From Acidimicrobiaceae bacterium (lineage in GTDB: Bacteria; Actinomycetota; Acidimicrobiia; Acidimicrobiales; MedAcidi-G1), in assembly GCA_002717365.1 (NCBI GenBank), contig PBDJ01000027.1:1-64000 (forward strand): a stretch of DNA of 64,000 nt. The letters run 5' to 3'. The notes beneath the pieces are model-generated. The model saw only the letters and a list, made by a program, of their open reading frames with translations, was not told where the DNA came from and searched no databases. The position numbers were made by a program, and so were the translations under genes. Shown in pieces: positions 9,333-18,961 of this stretch. Numbering within the stretch: position 1 is the first letter of the stretch; each line of letters opens with the position of its first letter.

Positions 9333-11098
9333 TGGCAGACGAACCTACTTCCGAGGCGGCAGGACGACAGATCTCCGACACAATCCTGGCCGGTTTCGTG
9401 GACTACATCGCCGGGTTCCGAAAGGTCTCCAAACGGGCCCAGCGCCACTTCGCCGAACGGGAGTGGACCGAACAGGACGACGATTCGCGCCAGCGTCTGG
9501 ACCTTCACCGGTCCACCGTCCTCGAGACCGTGGACCATGTCCGACCACTAGTCGACGGGGTAGCTGACCGGCGCGGCGTCTGGCGGACTGCTCGATCCCA
9601 CTACAAGCGCCGGGTGGCCCAGCGGTCCGACCTTGTACTGGCCGAGACCTTCTTCAACTCGGTAACTCGAAGAGTCTTCACCACCATCGGAGTGGACAAC
9701 GATGTGGAATTGCGCTGGTTCGGTGCCACATCAGTCCCCCGGGGCGAGGGGCGAGCCGAACTGTTCACCACGGCAACCCGAGTTCGGGACACGGCGGCCA
9801 TGGTCCGCGAGATTCTGGGGGCCTACGACTTCGGCGCCCCGTGGGCCGACCTGGAAGCCGACTCTCGTCAGGTGGCAGCCCGTATCGACTCCTACCTCCT
9901 CGAGGAGTGGGACAGTCTGGAAGCCGACGGAATCGACATGCTGCGACCTGTCTTTTACCGAAATAAGGCTGCCTACCTGGTGGGCCGCCTGAGCCAGCTC
10001 AACCGGATCACCCCCATCGTGTTCCCTATCCTCCACGAGGACGACGGCCTGAGGATCGACACGGTGCTGGTCACCGAGTCCCAGGCCAGCCGCCTATTTA
10101 GCTTCACCCGGTCGTACTTCTTCGTGGAATGGCCCAACCCGTCGGAACTGGTGGGCTTCTTGAAGTCACTGCTGCCTAGAAAGTCTCTGGCCGAGCTCTA
10201 CACAGCGGTCGGCTTCCCTCAGCACGGCAAGACCAGCCTTTACCGCTCCCTATACCGGCACCTCGAACACTCTCACGACAAGTTCGTCCGTACTCGAGGC
10301 ACGCCAGGCATGGTCATGGCCGTCTTCACGCTGGTGTCGTTCAACGTGGTGTTCAAGATCATCAAGGACCGGTTCGATCCGCCCAAGAACACCACTCGGG
10401 AGGCGGTGAAACGCCGCTACGCCCTGGTGTACAACCGTGACCGGGTCGGCCGCATGGTGGAAGCCTGGGAATTTGAGAACCTGTCCTTTGACCGGGACCG
10501 CTTCGACCCCGAATTGCTTGACGACCTACTAGCGACCGCGGCGGATTCAGTCTGGGTGGAGGGCGACCGGGTAGTCATCAACCACGTCTACAGCGAGCGG
10601 CAGGTATACCCACTGAATCTCTACCTGCGGGAGATGACGACCGACAAGGCGGTAGCGGCGGCCATCGACTGGGGCTGGGCCATCAAAGATCTGGCGGCAG
10701 CCAACGTGTTCCCCGGCGACCTGTTCACTAAGAACTTCGGGGTGACCAACCACGGCAACGTCGTCTTCTACGACTACGACGAGCTCGTGTTACTGGAGGA
10801 GTGTCGATTCCGGTCCATCCCCCAGTCCGATGACCCATCCGACGAAATGCGCTCTCAGCCGTGGTTCTCCATCGAGCCGGGCGACGTGTTTCCTGAGCAG
10901 TTTCCGACCTTCATGGCCTTCCCTAACGACGTGTCACCCGAGGTCCGTCAAAGGTTCGACGAGGTGCACTCCGACCTGTACACCCCGGTCTTCTGGAAAG
11001 GAGTTCAGGCCAGTCTCGCTCGCCGAGACCTGCCCGACTTCTATCCGTATGTTGAGGGCCTCCGATTTCGCCGTAGGCCGACCGAGGCGCTCGGTTAG
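9332..11098 (+). CDS. aceK: isocitrate dehydrogenase kinase/phosphatase
   Basis: FPQHGKTSLYRSLYRHLEHSHDKFVRTRGTPGMVMAVFTLVSFNVVFKIIKDRFDPPKNTTREAVKRRYALVYNRDRVGRMVEAWEFENLSF is highly characteristic of AceK. Confidence 0.93.
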   Translation: MADEPTSEAAGRQISDTILAGFVDYIAGFRKVSKRAQRHFAEREWTEQDDDSRQRLDLHRSTVLETVDHVRPLVDGVADRRGVWRTARSHYKRRVAQRSDLVLAETFFNSVTRRVFTTIGVDNDVELRWFGATSVPRGEGRAELFTTATRVRDTAAMVREILGAYDFGAPWADLEADSRQVAARIDSYLLEEWDSLEADGIDMLRPVFYRNKAAYLVGRLSQLNRITPIVFPILHEDDGLRIDTVLVTESQASRLFSFTRSYFFVEWPNPSELVGFLKSLLPRKSLAELYTAVGFPQHGKTSLYRSLYRHLEHSHDKFVRTRGTPGMVMAVFTLVSFNVVFKIIKDRFDPPKNTTREAVKRRYALVYNRDRVGRMVEAWEFENLSFDRDRFDPELLDDLLATAADSVWVEGDRVVINHVYSERQVYPLNLYLREMTTDKAVAAAIDWGWAIKDLAAANVFPGDLFTKNFGVTNHGNVVFYDYDELVLLEECRFRSIPQSDDPSDEMRSQPWFSIEPGDVFPEQFPTFMAFPNDVSPEVRQRFDEVHSDLYTPVFWKGVQASLARRDLPDFYPYVEGLRFRRRPTEALG

Positions 11099-11107
11099 GG
11101 TCAAGCC

Positions 11108-11779
11108 GTGGCCCGCCCCCTGTCCATCGCTCCGTCGGTTCTGCCGGTCGACTTCTCTCGCCTAGGTGACGAAATCATGGCCCTGGAGAAAGCCGGGGTG
11201 GATCTCATCCACTGGGACGTCATGGACGGCGTGTTCGTCCCCAACCTGACCTTCGGCCCCGACGTGATCGCCTCTACCCGACCGTTGGTCGACTTGGAGT
11301 TTGAGGCCCACCTGATGGTTGTTGAGCCCGACCGTCTGGTGGAACGCTACGTGGAGGCGGGCTGTTCGACGGTGCTGGTCCACGCCGAGGCTTGCGATCA
11401 CCTCCACCGAACGCTGACCTATATCGCCGACCTGGGAGCCACCCCCGGCGTGGCACTGAACCCGCACACCCCGGCCGAGGTAATCCGCAACGTACGCGAT
11501 CTGGTTGGGGTAGTTCTCGTTATGACTGTTAACCCGGGCTTCGGCGGGCAGTCCTACATCGAGACCATGGAATCCAAGGTGGTCGAGGTGACATCGCTGC
11601 TCGACGGCTACGACTGTGCCGTCGAGGTGGACGGCGGCATCGGCCCGACCACGGTAGGCGCCGTGGTAGCCGCTGGCGCCGACCGGCTGGTGTCGGGCAG
11701 CGCCCTATTCCGAGATGACAAAGGCCTTGAACACGCTGTGGCTGACCTTCGGGCCCATGCCGAAGCGGCGCAGGCCTGA
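11108..11779 (+). CDS. rpe: ribulose-phosphate 3-epimerase
   Basis: SIAPSVLPVDFSRLGDEI..., HWDVMDGVFVPNLTFGPDV, MTVNPGFGGQSYI, EVDGGIGP. Confidence 0.95.
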   Translation: MARPLSIAPSVLPVDFSRLGDEIMALEKAGVDLIHWDVMDGVFVPNLTFGPDVIASTRPLVDLEFEAHLMVVEPDRLVERYVEAGCSTVLVHAEACDHLHRTLTYIADLGATPGVALNPHTPAEVIRNVRDLVGVVLVMTVNPGFGGQSYIETMESKVVEVTSLLDGYDCAVEVDGGIGPTTVGAVVAAGADRLVSGSALFRDDKGLEHAVADLRAHAEAAQA

Positions 11780-11806
11780 CCGGACACGCCGCTACCCTGC
11801 GCCGTC

Positions 11807-12424
11807 ATGGACACCCCTCTCGCTCCCCCTCCCCTGACCCGCGCCACGTCTGTCGATACCGAAGGCTTGGAGCTTGGACGCTTCGACGTCTACACCCGCC
11901 TGCTGAAAGACCGCATCGTCTTCCTGGGAACCGACGTCAACGACGACGTGGCGAACTTCATCATCGCCCAGATGCTCTTCCTGGAAGCTCAGGATCCCGA
12001 CAAGCCGATCTGGTTGTACGTCAACTCGCCCGGCGGGTCGGTGACATCAGGCATGGCTATCTACGACACCATGCAGTTTGTCGGTCCCGAGGTGGGCACC
12101 ATCTGTATGGGTCTGGGCGCATCGATGGGCCAATTTCTGTTGTGTGCTGGAGCTCCCGGTAAGCGTTACGCCCTACCCCACGCTCGAATCATGATGCATC
12201 AGCCTCTGGGCGGGGTCCGGGGCCAGGCATCTGATATCGCTATCCAGGCCGAGCAGATGGCATATACGAAGAAAATGCTCCAGGAGCGGATCGCCGAGCA
12301 CACCGGCCAGTCGGTGGAGACAATCGAAGCTGACAGTGACCGGGACCGGTGGTTCACCGCCGAGGAAGCCCGAGAGTACGGGATCATCGATCAGGTAATC
12401 GTGCGACGCGGAGAGATGCGCTGA
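11807..12424 (+). CDS. clpP: ATP-dependent Clp protease proteolytic subunit
   Basis: [75 protein letters not shown]. Confidence 0.95.
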   Translation: MDTPLAPPPLTRATSVDTEGLELGRFDVYTRLLKDRIVFLGTDVNDDVANFIIAQMLFLEAQDPDKPIWLYVNSPGGSVTSGMAIYDTMQFVGPEVGTICMGLGASMGQFLLCAGAPGKRYALPHARIMMHQPLGGVRGQASDIAIQAEQMAYTKKMLQERIAEHTGQSVETIEADSDRDRWFTAEEAREYGIIDQVIVRRGEMR

Positions 12425-12462
12425 GCCCCAGCTGATGACTTCCCGCCCGTAGGCTCATAGAA

Positions 12463-12544
12463 GCGGACGTGGCGGAACTGGCAGACGCACCGGCTTTAGG
12501 AGCCGGCGCCGAGAGGCGTGGGGGTTCGAGTCCCCCCGTCCGCA
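12463..12544 (+). tRNA. tRNA-Leu, anticodon UAG
   Basis: GCGGACG...CGTCCGC acceptor stem, CCGGCTTTAGGAGCCGG anticodon arm (TAG), long variable arm, GGGGGTTCGAGTCCCCC T-arm, discriminator A. Confidence 0.93.
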
Positions 12545-12545
12545 C

Positions 12546-15026
12546 GTGACTGAACCATTCCCTGACATGTCGTCCGACCTCCAGGTTCTCGACGCACTGG
12601 TCGACGCTGCTCCGTCGGGAATGGCTCGACTGGATACCGAGGGCCGGCTGGTGCGGGTGAACGCGCGGTGGACGCAGGCCACCGGCCAGGATCCGATCGA
12701 TGCTCAAGGCGAGGGCTGGATCACGATCATCGACTCGGATGGTCGTTCAGAATTCCTAGCCGACCTTCGCCGAACTTTGGTCGACAGGGTAGCCCTCCGA
12801 GGCCGCCTCCGCCTTTTGCTCGACGACGGCACCTCTCGGTGGCTGGATCTATCCACGGTGCCTCTAACCGGCCTGGGTGATCTGGACGGTGCGCTGCTGA
12901 CCGTTACTGACATCTCCGACGACGTCGACGAGACACGGCGAGCCCACGAGTTGACACGGGTGCTGGAATCCAGCCCCGACCCGGTGGCCGTTCTGGACCC
13001 GTCAGGCGAGCTGGTGGTGTGGGCCAACGACGCCATGCTGCACCACATCGGCGGTCGGACCGGCACTACTCCCCCGCGGTTGTTGGACCTGCTGGACGGC
13101 TGGTCTCAGGCCCAGTACGCCACTACCGCCCTCCCTGCCGTGCGTAGTGGTGGGACGTGGCGAGGTGAACTGCGCCTGATTAGCGACGGTCCGGCAGTCC
13201 CAGTGTCTGCCGTGTTGGTGGCCCACCGCGATGCCGAAGGTGTAGTGGACGCCATCTCGATGATGGCCCGTGACCTTACTGACCTCCACGCAGCCCAGCA
13301 GCGGGTGGAGGCCACCGAGATGCGCCTGGCTGCTCTCGTAGAGCACGCATCGGACCTAGTGTGTGTAATCGGCGAAGACGGGCGAATCCTGTACGCCAGC
13401 CCGGCCGTGGCCCGCATCTTGGGCCGGGAGGCCCACGAAATGGAGGGCGTGCCGGTAGGCGAACTCGTACACCCCGACGACGTCGGTAAGTTGGCTGAAC
13501 GGGCTGAAGAGGTGGTAGCCCGACCGGGCATGTCGCCGGCCTTTGAAGCCCGGATCGCCCACGCCACCGGGGGCTGGCGCCACATGGAGATCGTGGCCAC
13601 CAATTTGTTGGGCAACCCTGCGGTAGCCGGTGTGGTGGTCAACGCCCGAGACGTAACCGAACGCGTAGAGGTAGCAGCGCAGCTTGAGGAGCGGGCGTTC
13701 CACGACGAGTTGACCGGGCTTCCTAACCGGGCACTGCTCTTGGACCGTCTGCAGGACGCCCTGCACCGGTCGGCGCGTCACGACCGGATGGTAGGCGTGC
13801 TGTTCTTGGATCTAGACCGGTTCAAGGTGGTCAATGACTCACTAGGACACGGAGCCGGCGATGACCTGCTTCGGGAAGCGGCTCGACGGCTGCTCCAAAC
13901 GGTGAGGCCTGGCGACACGGTGGCCCGCCTAGGTGGAGACGAGTTCGTAGTGGTAATCGGCGACATGATCCGTACCACTGACGCCCTTGCCGCCGCCGAG
14001 CGGGTGCGAACAGCTTTGGCCCGCCCCATCCTGCTGGGTAGCGACTCGACGGTGGTGTCGGCCAGCGTGGGAATCGCCGTAGCCCACGGTGCCGAGACAC
14101 CAGCCGACCTCCTACGGGACGCCGATACGGCCATGTACCGGGCTAAGGAGCAGGGTCGGGACCGGGCCGAGTTGTTCGGGGACCACCTACGAGCCCAGGC
14201 GGTGCGCCGCCATTCGGTCGAACAGGAGCTCCGGGCCGCCTTGGAGGAGGACCGGATCGAGGTCCACTTCCAGCCCGTGGTCCGCCTCTCGGACGGGGCG
14301 GTAACCGGCGCTGAGGCACTGGCCCGAATCCGCGGTACTTCAGGCGAGTTACTCCAGCCGGCCCAGTTCATCGACATCGCCGAGGACAGTGGCCTGATCG
14401 CTGACTTGGGGGCCCGGGTACTGACCATTGCCGTAGGCCGCCTGGCCACCTGGGAGGCCCGGCGAATCGGCGACGGCCCGACGCTCAGCGTGGCCGTCAA
14501 CGTCTCTGCCCGCCAGTTAGCCGATCCAACGTTCCCCACTGTTGTAGCCGACGCGGTTGCCGACAATGCCGTTCAGCCCGAGCAAGTGGCTTTGGAGTTC
14601 ACCGAGAGTGCCCTGATTGCCGCCAACCCGGTGACCGAGATGGTGCTCAGCGAGTTGACCGCTCTTGGGGTCCGGATCGGCCTCGACGACTTTGGGACCG
14701 GCTTCTCATCGCTGGCCTATCTGAAGCGCTTTCCCATTGACTTTCTGAAAATTGATCGGTCGTTCGTCTCTGGCTTGGACGAGCCGGAAGGTGGCGACGA
14801 GGGACGAGATGACACGGCCATCGTTACTGGGACGGTGGCTCTGGCCCACAGCCTGGGATTGCAGGTGGTGGCCGAGGGTGTGGAAACCGAATCGCAGCTG
14901 CGAAGCCTCCGACGCTTGCGGTGCGACCTGGCTCAGGGGTTCCACTTCTCCGAGCCGGTAACCGATGCCGAATTCGACCGCTTTCTTGGGCGTCGGTTCT
15001 CCGAGGCTCCGGTTTCGCCGAACTGA
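12546..15026 (+). CDS. PAS-domain GGDEF-EAL protein (diguanylate cyclase/phosphodiesterase)
   Basis: FHDELTGLPNRALLLDRL, VARLGGDEFVV (GGDEF), EALARIRG, GLDDFGTGFSSLAYLKRFPIDFLKID (EAL-type motifs). Confidence 0.93.
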   Translation: MTEPFPDMSSDLQVLDALVDAAPSGMARLDTEGRLVRVNARWTQATGQDPIDAQGEGWITIIDSDGRSEFLADLRRTLVDRVALRGRLRLLLDDGTSRWLDLSTVPLTGLGDLDGALLTVTDISDDVDETRRAHELTRVLESSPDPVAVLDPSGELVVWANDAMLHHIGGRTGTTPPRLLDLLDGWSQAQYATTALPAVRSGGTWRGELRLISDGPAVPVSAVLVAHRDAEGVVDAISMMARDLTDLHAAQQRVEATEMRLAALVEHASDLVCVIGEDGRILYASPAVARILGREAHEMEGVPVGELVHPDDVGKLAERAEEVVARPGMSPAFEARIAHATGGWRHMEIVATNLLGNPAVAGVVVNARDVTERVEVAAQLEERAFHDELTGLPNRALLLDRLQDALHRSARHDRMVGVLFLDLDRFKVVNDSLGHGAGDDLLREAARRLLQTVRPGDTVARLGGDEFVVVIGDMIRTTDALAAAERVRTALARPILLGSDSTVVSASVGIAVAHGAETPADLLRDADTAMYRAKEQGRDRAELFGDHLRAQAVRRHSVEQELRAALEEDRIEVHFQPVVRLSDGAVTGAEALARIRGTSGELLQPAQFIDIAEDSGLIADLGARVLTIAVGRLATWEARRIGDGPTLSVAVNVSARQLADPTFPTVVADAVADNAVQPEQVALEFTESALIAANPVTEMVLSELTALGVRIGLDDFGTGFSSLAYLKRFPIDFLKIDRSFVSGLDEPEGGDEGRDDTAIVTGTVALAHSLGLQVVAEGVETESQLRSLRRLRCDLAQGFHFSEPVTDAEFDRFLGRRFSEAPVSPN

Positions 15027-15042
15027 TCTCGCCAATCAGCAA

Positions 15043-15636
15043 TCAGTCGTAGGCGGCTAGGCGCCGGGCCAGGATTCGAAAGGCCCGGCCCCGGTGCGAA
15101 ATGTTGTGCTTCTCGTCGCCCATTTCGGCAAAGGTCCGACCGTCGCCCTCGACGGGCACGAAGACTGGGTCGTAGCCGAATCCGCCGTCGCCAATCGGTG
15201 CTTCGGCGATACGACCCTCCACCGTTCCGGTGGCCATCACCTCGGTGCCGTCCGGGCGTCGTACGAGGGCCACGGTACGGAACCGGGCTGTGCGTCGACC
15301 GGCGGGAATCCCGTGGAGTTCGGACAGAAGCCGGGCCGTGTTGGCCGCCGAGTCTCCGTTGTCACCGGCGTAGCGGGCCGACCGTACGCCTGGCGCCCCA
15401 CCCAGAACGTCGACCTCCAGGCCGGTGTCGTCGGCCACCGCAGCTCGACCGGTGGCCTCACAGACAGCAACGGCCTTCAGCCGGGCATTGTCTTCGAGGG
15501 TGTCGCCGTCCTCGACCACGTCGGGGAGGTCGGGGGGTCGAGGTTCGAGCTCGACCAGGCCTTTGAGAACTAGGGAGATCTCGGCAACCTTGTCGGGGTT
15601 GGCACTGGCCACTACCAGCCGGGGCCGAACAGTCAC
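15043..15636 (-). CDS. rdgB: non-canonical purine NTP pyrophosphatase (RdgB/HAM1)
   Basis: VVASANPDKVAEISLVL, ADDTGLEVDVLGGAPGVRSARYAG, GFGYDPVFVP. Confidence 0.92.
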   Translation of the reverse strand: MTVRPRLVVASANPDKVAEISLVLKGLVELEPRPPDLPDVVEDGDTLEDNARLKAVAVCEATGRAAVADDTGLEVDVLGGAPGVRSARYAGDNGDSAANTARLLSELHGIPAGRRTARFRTVALVRRPDGTEVMATGTVEGRIAEAPIGDGGFGYDPVFVPVEGDGRTFAEMGDEKHNISHRGRAFRILARRLAAYD

Positions 15637-15677
15637 GGCGCGGTCAGAGACGCTGTGTGGTGGCCCATGTCCAACTG

Positions 15678-16397
15678 TCAGGGGCGGGCAGGTGGGGGAT
15701 CGGCCAAAACAGTTCTTTGGGCGTCCACGATCTGGGAGATCCCAGTGGCTGCCAGGTCGACCAGAGCGTCGAGTTGGGACCGGTCGAAGGCCCGGCCCTC
15801 GGCGGTGCCCTGTACCTCGACGAAGCGTCCGGAGCCGGTCATAACCACGTTGAAGTCCACTTCGGCGATGGAGTCCTCGGAGTACGGGAGGTCCAGGAGG
15901 GGCGACCCATCCACAATGCCTACCGAAATAGCGGCCAGTTCGTCGAGGATCGGCAAAGCAGGCATGGTGCCATCAGCCACTAGTCGGGTGAAAGCGTCGT
16001 GGAGGGCGATGTAGCCGCCACAGATTGAGGCCGTCCGGGTACCTCCGTCGGCTTGGAGCACGTCGCAGTCCACCGTGACCTCCATCTCGGGCATGGCCTT
16101 CAGGTCGACCACGGCTCGCAACGAGCGAGCGATAAGCCGTTGGATCTCCTGGTCGCGCCCTGAGGTGCGGCGGCGGATCCGTTCGTTGCTGGACCCGGGG
16201 AGCATTGAGTACTCGGCGGTTACCCAACCCCGGCCGGTATTACGCAGCCATGGAGGGACGCCGTCGCCCAGTGAGGCGGTGCACAGCACCCGGGTCCGTC
16301 CGAAGGTGACCAGGCAGGAGCCAGCAGCCATCTCGGTGAAGTCTCGCTCGAAGGAGAGCGGTCGCAGTTCGTCGTCGGCGCGTCCGTCAGATCGCAC
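15678..16397 (-). CDS. rph: ribonuclease PH
   Basis: RTRVLCTASLGDGVPPWLRNTGRGWVTAEYSMLPGSSNERIRRR...GRDQEIQRLIARSLRA. Confidence 0.95.
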   Translation of the reverse strand: MRSDGRADDELRPLSFERDFTEMAAGSCLVTFGRTRVLCTASLGDGVPPWLRNTGRGWVTAEYSMLPGSSNERIRRRTSGRDQEIQRLIARSLRAVVDLKAMPEMEVTVDCDVLQADGGTRTASICGGYIALHDAFTRLVADGTMPALPILDELAAISVGIVDGSPLLDLPYSEDSIAEVDFNVVMTGSGRFVEVQGTAEGRAFDRSQLDALVDLAATGISQIVDAQRTVLADPPPARP

Positions 16398-16432
16398 GTG
16401 ACCTCCCGGTCGGCGACCGGTGTCCGGTCACC

Positions 16433-17392
16433 CTAGAAGTAGATGATGCTTTCAGCGTTGGCCGCCGCCTCATCAAGGTCGTCGGTCCAAGCACCAGTGG
16501 AAAGGTACTTCCACCCAGCGTCACAAACGACGAACACCACGGTGGCCGTCTCTCCCTCAGGGACCTGCTCGGCTACCCGGACCGCCCCGGCGAGGGCCGC
16601 TCCGGCCGAAAGGCCGGCGAAGATGCCGCACGTGTCGGCTAGTCGGCGCGTGTATTCGATGGACTCCCGGGGTCGCACGATGCGTTTGCCATCCAAGAGG
16701 TCGAGGCCGCCCCACTTCTCAAAGACCGGCGGGATGTACCCGTCGTCGAGGTTGCGGAGGCCTTGGACAAGTTCGCCGGAAGGCGGCTCGACGGCCAGTA
16801 CCTGTACGTCGGGCTTCTGTTCCTTGAGGTAGGTCCCAACGCCCATGAGGGTTCCACTGGTGCCCAGGCCGGCCACGAAGTGGGTGATGTCGGGGACGTC
16901 GCGCAGAATTTCCGGCCCGGTGGTCGTGTAGTGGGCCCGGGGGTTGGCTTCGTTGGCGTATTGGTAGAGGAACACCCACTCGGGGTTCTCGTCGGCCAGC
17001 TGACGGGCCAGGCGGACGGCACCGTTGGAGCCCTCCTCCCCGGGTGATGGGATGATCTCGGCTCCGAAGACCTCCAGAGTTTGGCGGCGTTCAGGTGACA
17101 CGTTCTCGGGCAACACGATCTTGATCGGGTAGCCACGGATGCGGGCAATCATGGCCAGGGCGATACCGGTGTTCCCGGAGGATGGTTCGATGATGGTGCA
17201 GCCGGGTACCAGGGTGCCGTCAGCTTCGGCCTCGACGACCATGGCCAGAGCGATGCGGTCCTTGACTGAACCGGCCGGGTTCTGACCTTCCATCTTGGCC
17301 AGCAGGCGGGCTGACGGGTTCGGGCTGAGCTCGCTCACGTCGACGATCGGCGTGTCGCCGATCAAGTCGAGTATGGAGGGGTGGACGGCCAT
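16433..17392 (-). CDS. cysM: cysteine synthase, CysM-type
   Basis: EGQNPAGSVKDRIA, EPSSGNTGIALAM, C-terminus VVCDAGWKYLSTGAW resembling mycobacterial CysM. Confidence 0.9.
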   Translation of the reverse strand: MAVHPSILDLIGDTPIVDVSELSPNPSARLLAKMEGQNPAGSVKDRIALAMVVEAEADGTLVPGCTIIEPSSGNTGIALAMIARIRGYPIKIVLPENVSPERRQTLEVFGAEIIPSPGEEGSNGAVRLARQLADENPEWVFLYQYANEANPRAHYTTTGPEILRDVPDITHFVAGLGTSGTLMGVGTYLKEQKPDVQVLAVEPPSGELVQGLRNLDDGYIPPVFEKWGGLDLLDGKRIVRPRESIEYTRRLADTCGIFAGLSAGAALAGAVRVAEQVPEGETATVVFVVCDAGWKYLSTGAWTDDLDEAAANAESIIYF

Positions 17393-17451
17393 GGGGTGTC
17401 GTTCTGAGTTCGGGGGCGGCCGACCTAAAGGTGACCGATCTAGTCAGGATT

Positions 17452-17889
17452 CTAACCCTGTTCAACCTCGACCAGCACCTCGGTGATCTCACCGTCCAGG
17501 ATCCGGTAGGCCCGGAGCTCCGGATCGGAATGCTGCAGCGACACAATCACGAAGACCCAAGCCCCGAAAGGGTCGAAACGCGAAGCGTCGGCCACGTCGG
17601 TGGGTGACGGGTAGGCCTCAGTGTGAGTGTGGCTATGCATCACACCGAGGACGGCCTGACCATCAGCGTCAGCTGCCGCTTCCACGTCCAGCATTTCCTG
17701 GCCGTCCAGCAAATAGAGCTTCCATGCCTCATCCGGATCGGCCGCGTTGGTCATCGGGTGATAGCCGTCGACCCGCAGACCTCCGGGAGCCCCAGTGAAC
17801 AACCCACAGGCCTCGTTCGGGGTCTCGGCCAGGGCGCGGTCGATCATGGCCCGGTAGACGTCATTGGTCAGAATCAAGATCTCAGCCAC
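17452..17889 (-). CDS. Mov34/MPN/PAD-1 (JAMM, M67) family metallopeptidase, Mec-like
   Basis: EACGLFTG, GVMHSHTHTEAYPSPTDVADAS (HxHx...SxxD motif); GTG start at 17889. Confidence 0.85.
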   Translation of the reverse strand: MAEILILTNDVYRAMIDRALAETPNEACGLFTGAPGGLRVDGYHPMTNAADPDEAWKLYLLDGQEMLDVEAAADADGQAVLGVMHSHTHTEAYPSPTDVADASRFDPFGAWVFVIVSLQHSDPELRAYRILDGEITEVLVEVEQG

Positions 17890-17970
17890 GGTCGGAAGGC
17901 TAACGGCGGTCCCCCGCTCCCCCGGGCCGACACCCCGGGGCCACGAGAGGCGACCGGTACGATCGGTGGG

Positions 17971-18441
17971 GTGAGCGACACCAACGACCGTACGGTCGCC
18001 ACCAACCGCCGGGCCCGACACGCCTTTGACCTCCTCGACACCTGGGAGGCCGGCCTTGTACTGCGCGGCAGCGAGGTGAAGTCGCTCCGAGACGCCAAGG
18101 TCCAGATCGCCGAAGCGTTCGGCCGTGAAGAAGACGGCGAACTGTGGATGGTTGGCCTACACATCTCGCCCTACTCAATGAGCGGCGAAGGCATGGGTCA
18201 CGATCCGGACCGCCCTAAGAAACTGCTGTTACACCGGGCCGAGATCCGCCGCATCGTGGAACGAATGAACCTGGAGGGGCTGACTCTGGTCCCGCTGCGG
18301 TTGTACTTCCAGGGCGGCAACGCCAAGGTAGAAGTGGCGTTGGCTCGTGGTCGGAAGTTGCACGACAAGCGGCAGGCCATCACCCAACGAGAGGCCGATC
18401 GGGAGGCCCGGCGGGCCATGTCTCGACACCGACGCCGCTGA
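17971..18441 (+). CDS. smpB: SsrA-binding protein
   Basis: NRRARHAFDLLDTWEAGLVLRGSEVKSLRDAKVQIAEAF...NPLEGLTLVPLRLYFQGG-type SmpB sequence; GTG start 17971; directly upstream of ssrA. Confidence 0.95.
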   Translation: MSDTNDRTVATNRRARHAFDLLDTWEAGLVLRGSEVKSLRDAKVQIAEAFGREEDGELWMVGLHISPYSMSGEGMGHDPDRPKKLLLHRAEIRRIVERMNLEGLTLVPLRLYFQGGNAKVEVALARGRKLHDKRQAITQREADREARRAMSRHRRR

Positions 18442-18561
18442 GTTGCACCCGTGCCGGCGGGCGCCCTGTCTCAACCCGCCGGTACCCTTGGGATGCGGAT
18501 TCTTGACAACCGAGCACCTGACATCCGCACGCGTCGCGGCCTTCGGGTCGTGGCCACCCAC

Positions 18562-18948
18562 GGGGCTGATCGGTTTCGACGCCGATGGCAGTGGGCGTGT
18601 CGTGCGACCGGAGTTGCCCAGACTCCAAAAACGGGGCACCCAAAGAGACGCCAATACGGACGATCTCGCTCTCGCTGCCTGACCTAGTCAGACAGTAGAG
18701 AGTCATCGCGACCGGTAACGGCACGCGGGGTCGGTCCACCGCAACCCGGCAACAGAAGCGGTGGAGACAGCTGGGACAGACCGCTGACAGCTGGGACAGA
18801 CCGCTGACCCGGGGGAAAGACCCTGTGGCTGGGTCCTCGTGGCCCGCCCGACCCGGCGGGGTGGCAGCCAAAAGCCACGGACTCGGGAATGGTCGTAGCA
18901 CGCACGGTCACTCTTCGACGGACGGGGGTTCGATTCCCCCCAGCTCCA
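18562..18948 (+). ncRNA. ssrA: transfer-messenger RNA (tmRNA)
   Basis: 5' GGGGCTGATCGGTTTCGAC; tag reading frame GCC AAT ACG GAC GAT CTC GCT CTC GCT GCC TGA = ANTDDLALAA* (18650-18682); T-arm GGGGGTTCGATTCCCCC; CAGCTCC pairs with 5' GGGGCTG. Confidence 0.95.
18766..18805 (+). repeat. exact 20-bp tandem duplication inside tmRNA
   Basis: GACAGCTGGGACAGACCGCT at 18766-18785 and 18786-18805. Confidence 0.95.
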
Positions 18949-18949
18949 C
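18929..18949 (+). repeat. attL core: 3' end of tmRNA
   Basis: TTCGATTCCCCCCAGCTCCAC, identical to 52150-52170. Confidence 0.92.
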
Positions 18950-18961
18950 AAGACAAATGAT

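Noticed and set aside
12384-12707. Minus-strand 107-aa ORF with RTGGLEPPRLSAPAPKAGASASSATSA
   Set aside because: Antisense of tRNA-Leu, a well-known false-positive ORF.
18684-18956. Minus-strand ORFs (90 and 82 aa) overlapping ssrA
   Set aside because: Antisense translation of the tmRNA 3' domain (GGNRTPV/GESNPRPS-type peptide), a classic spurious call.
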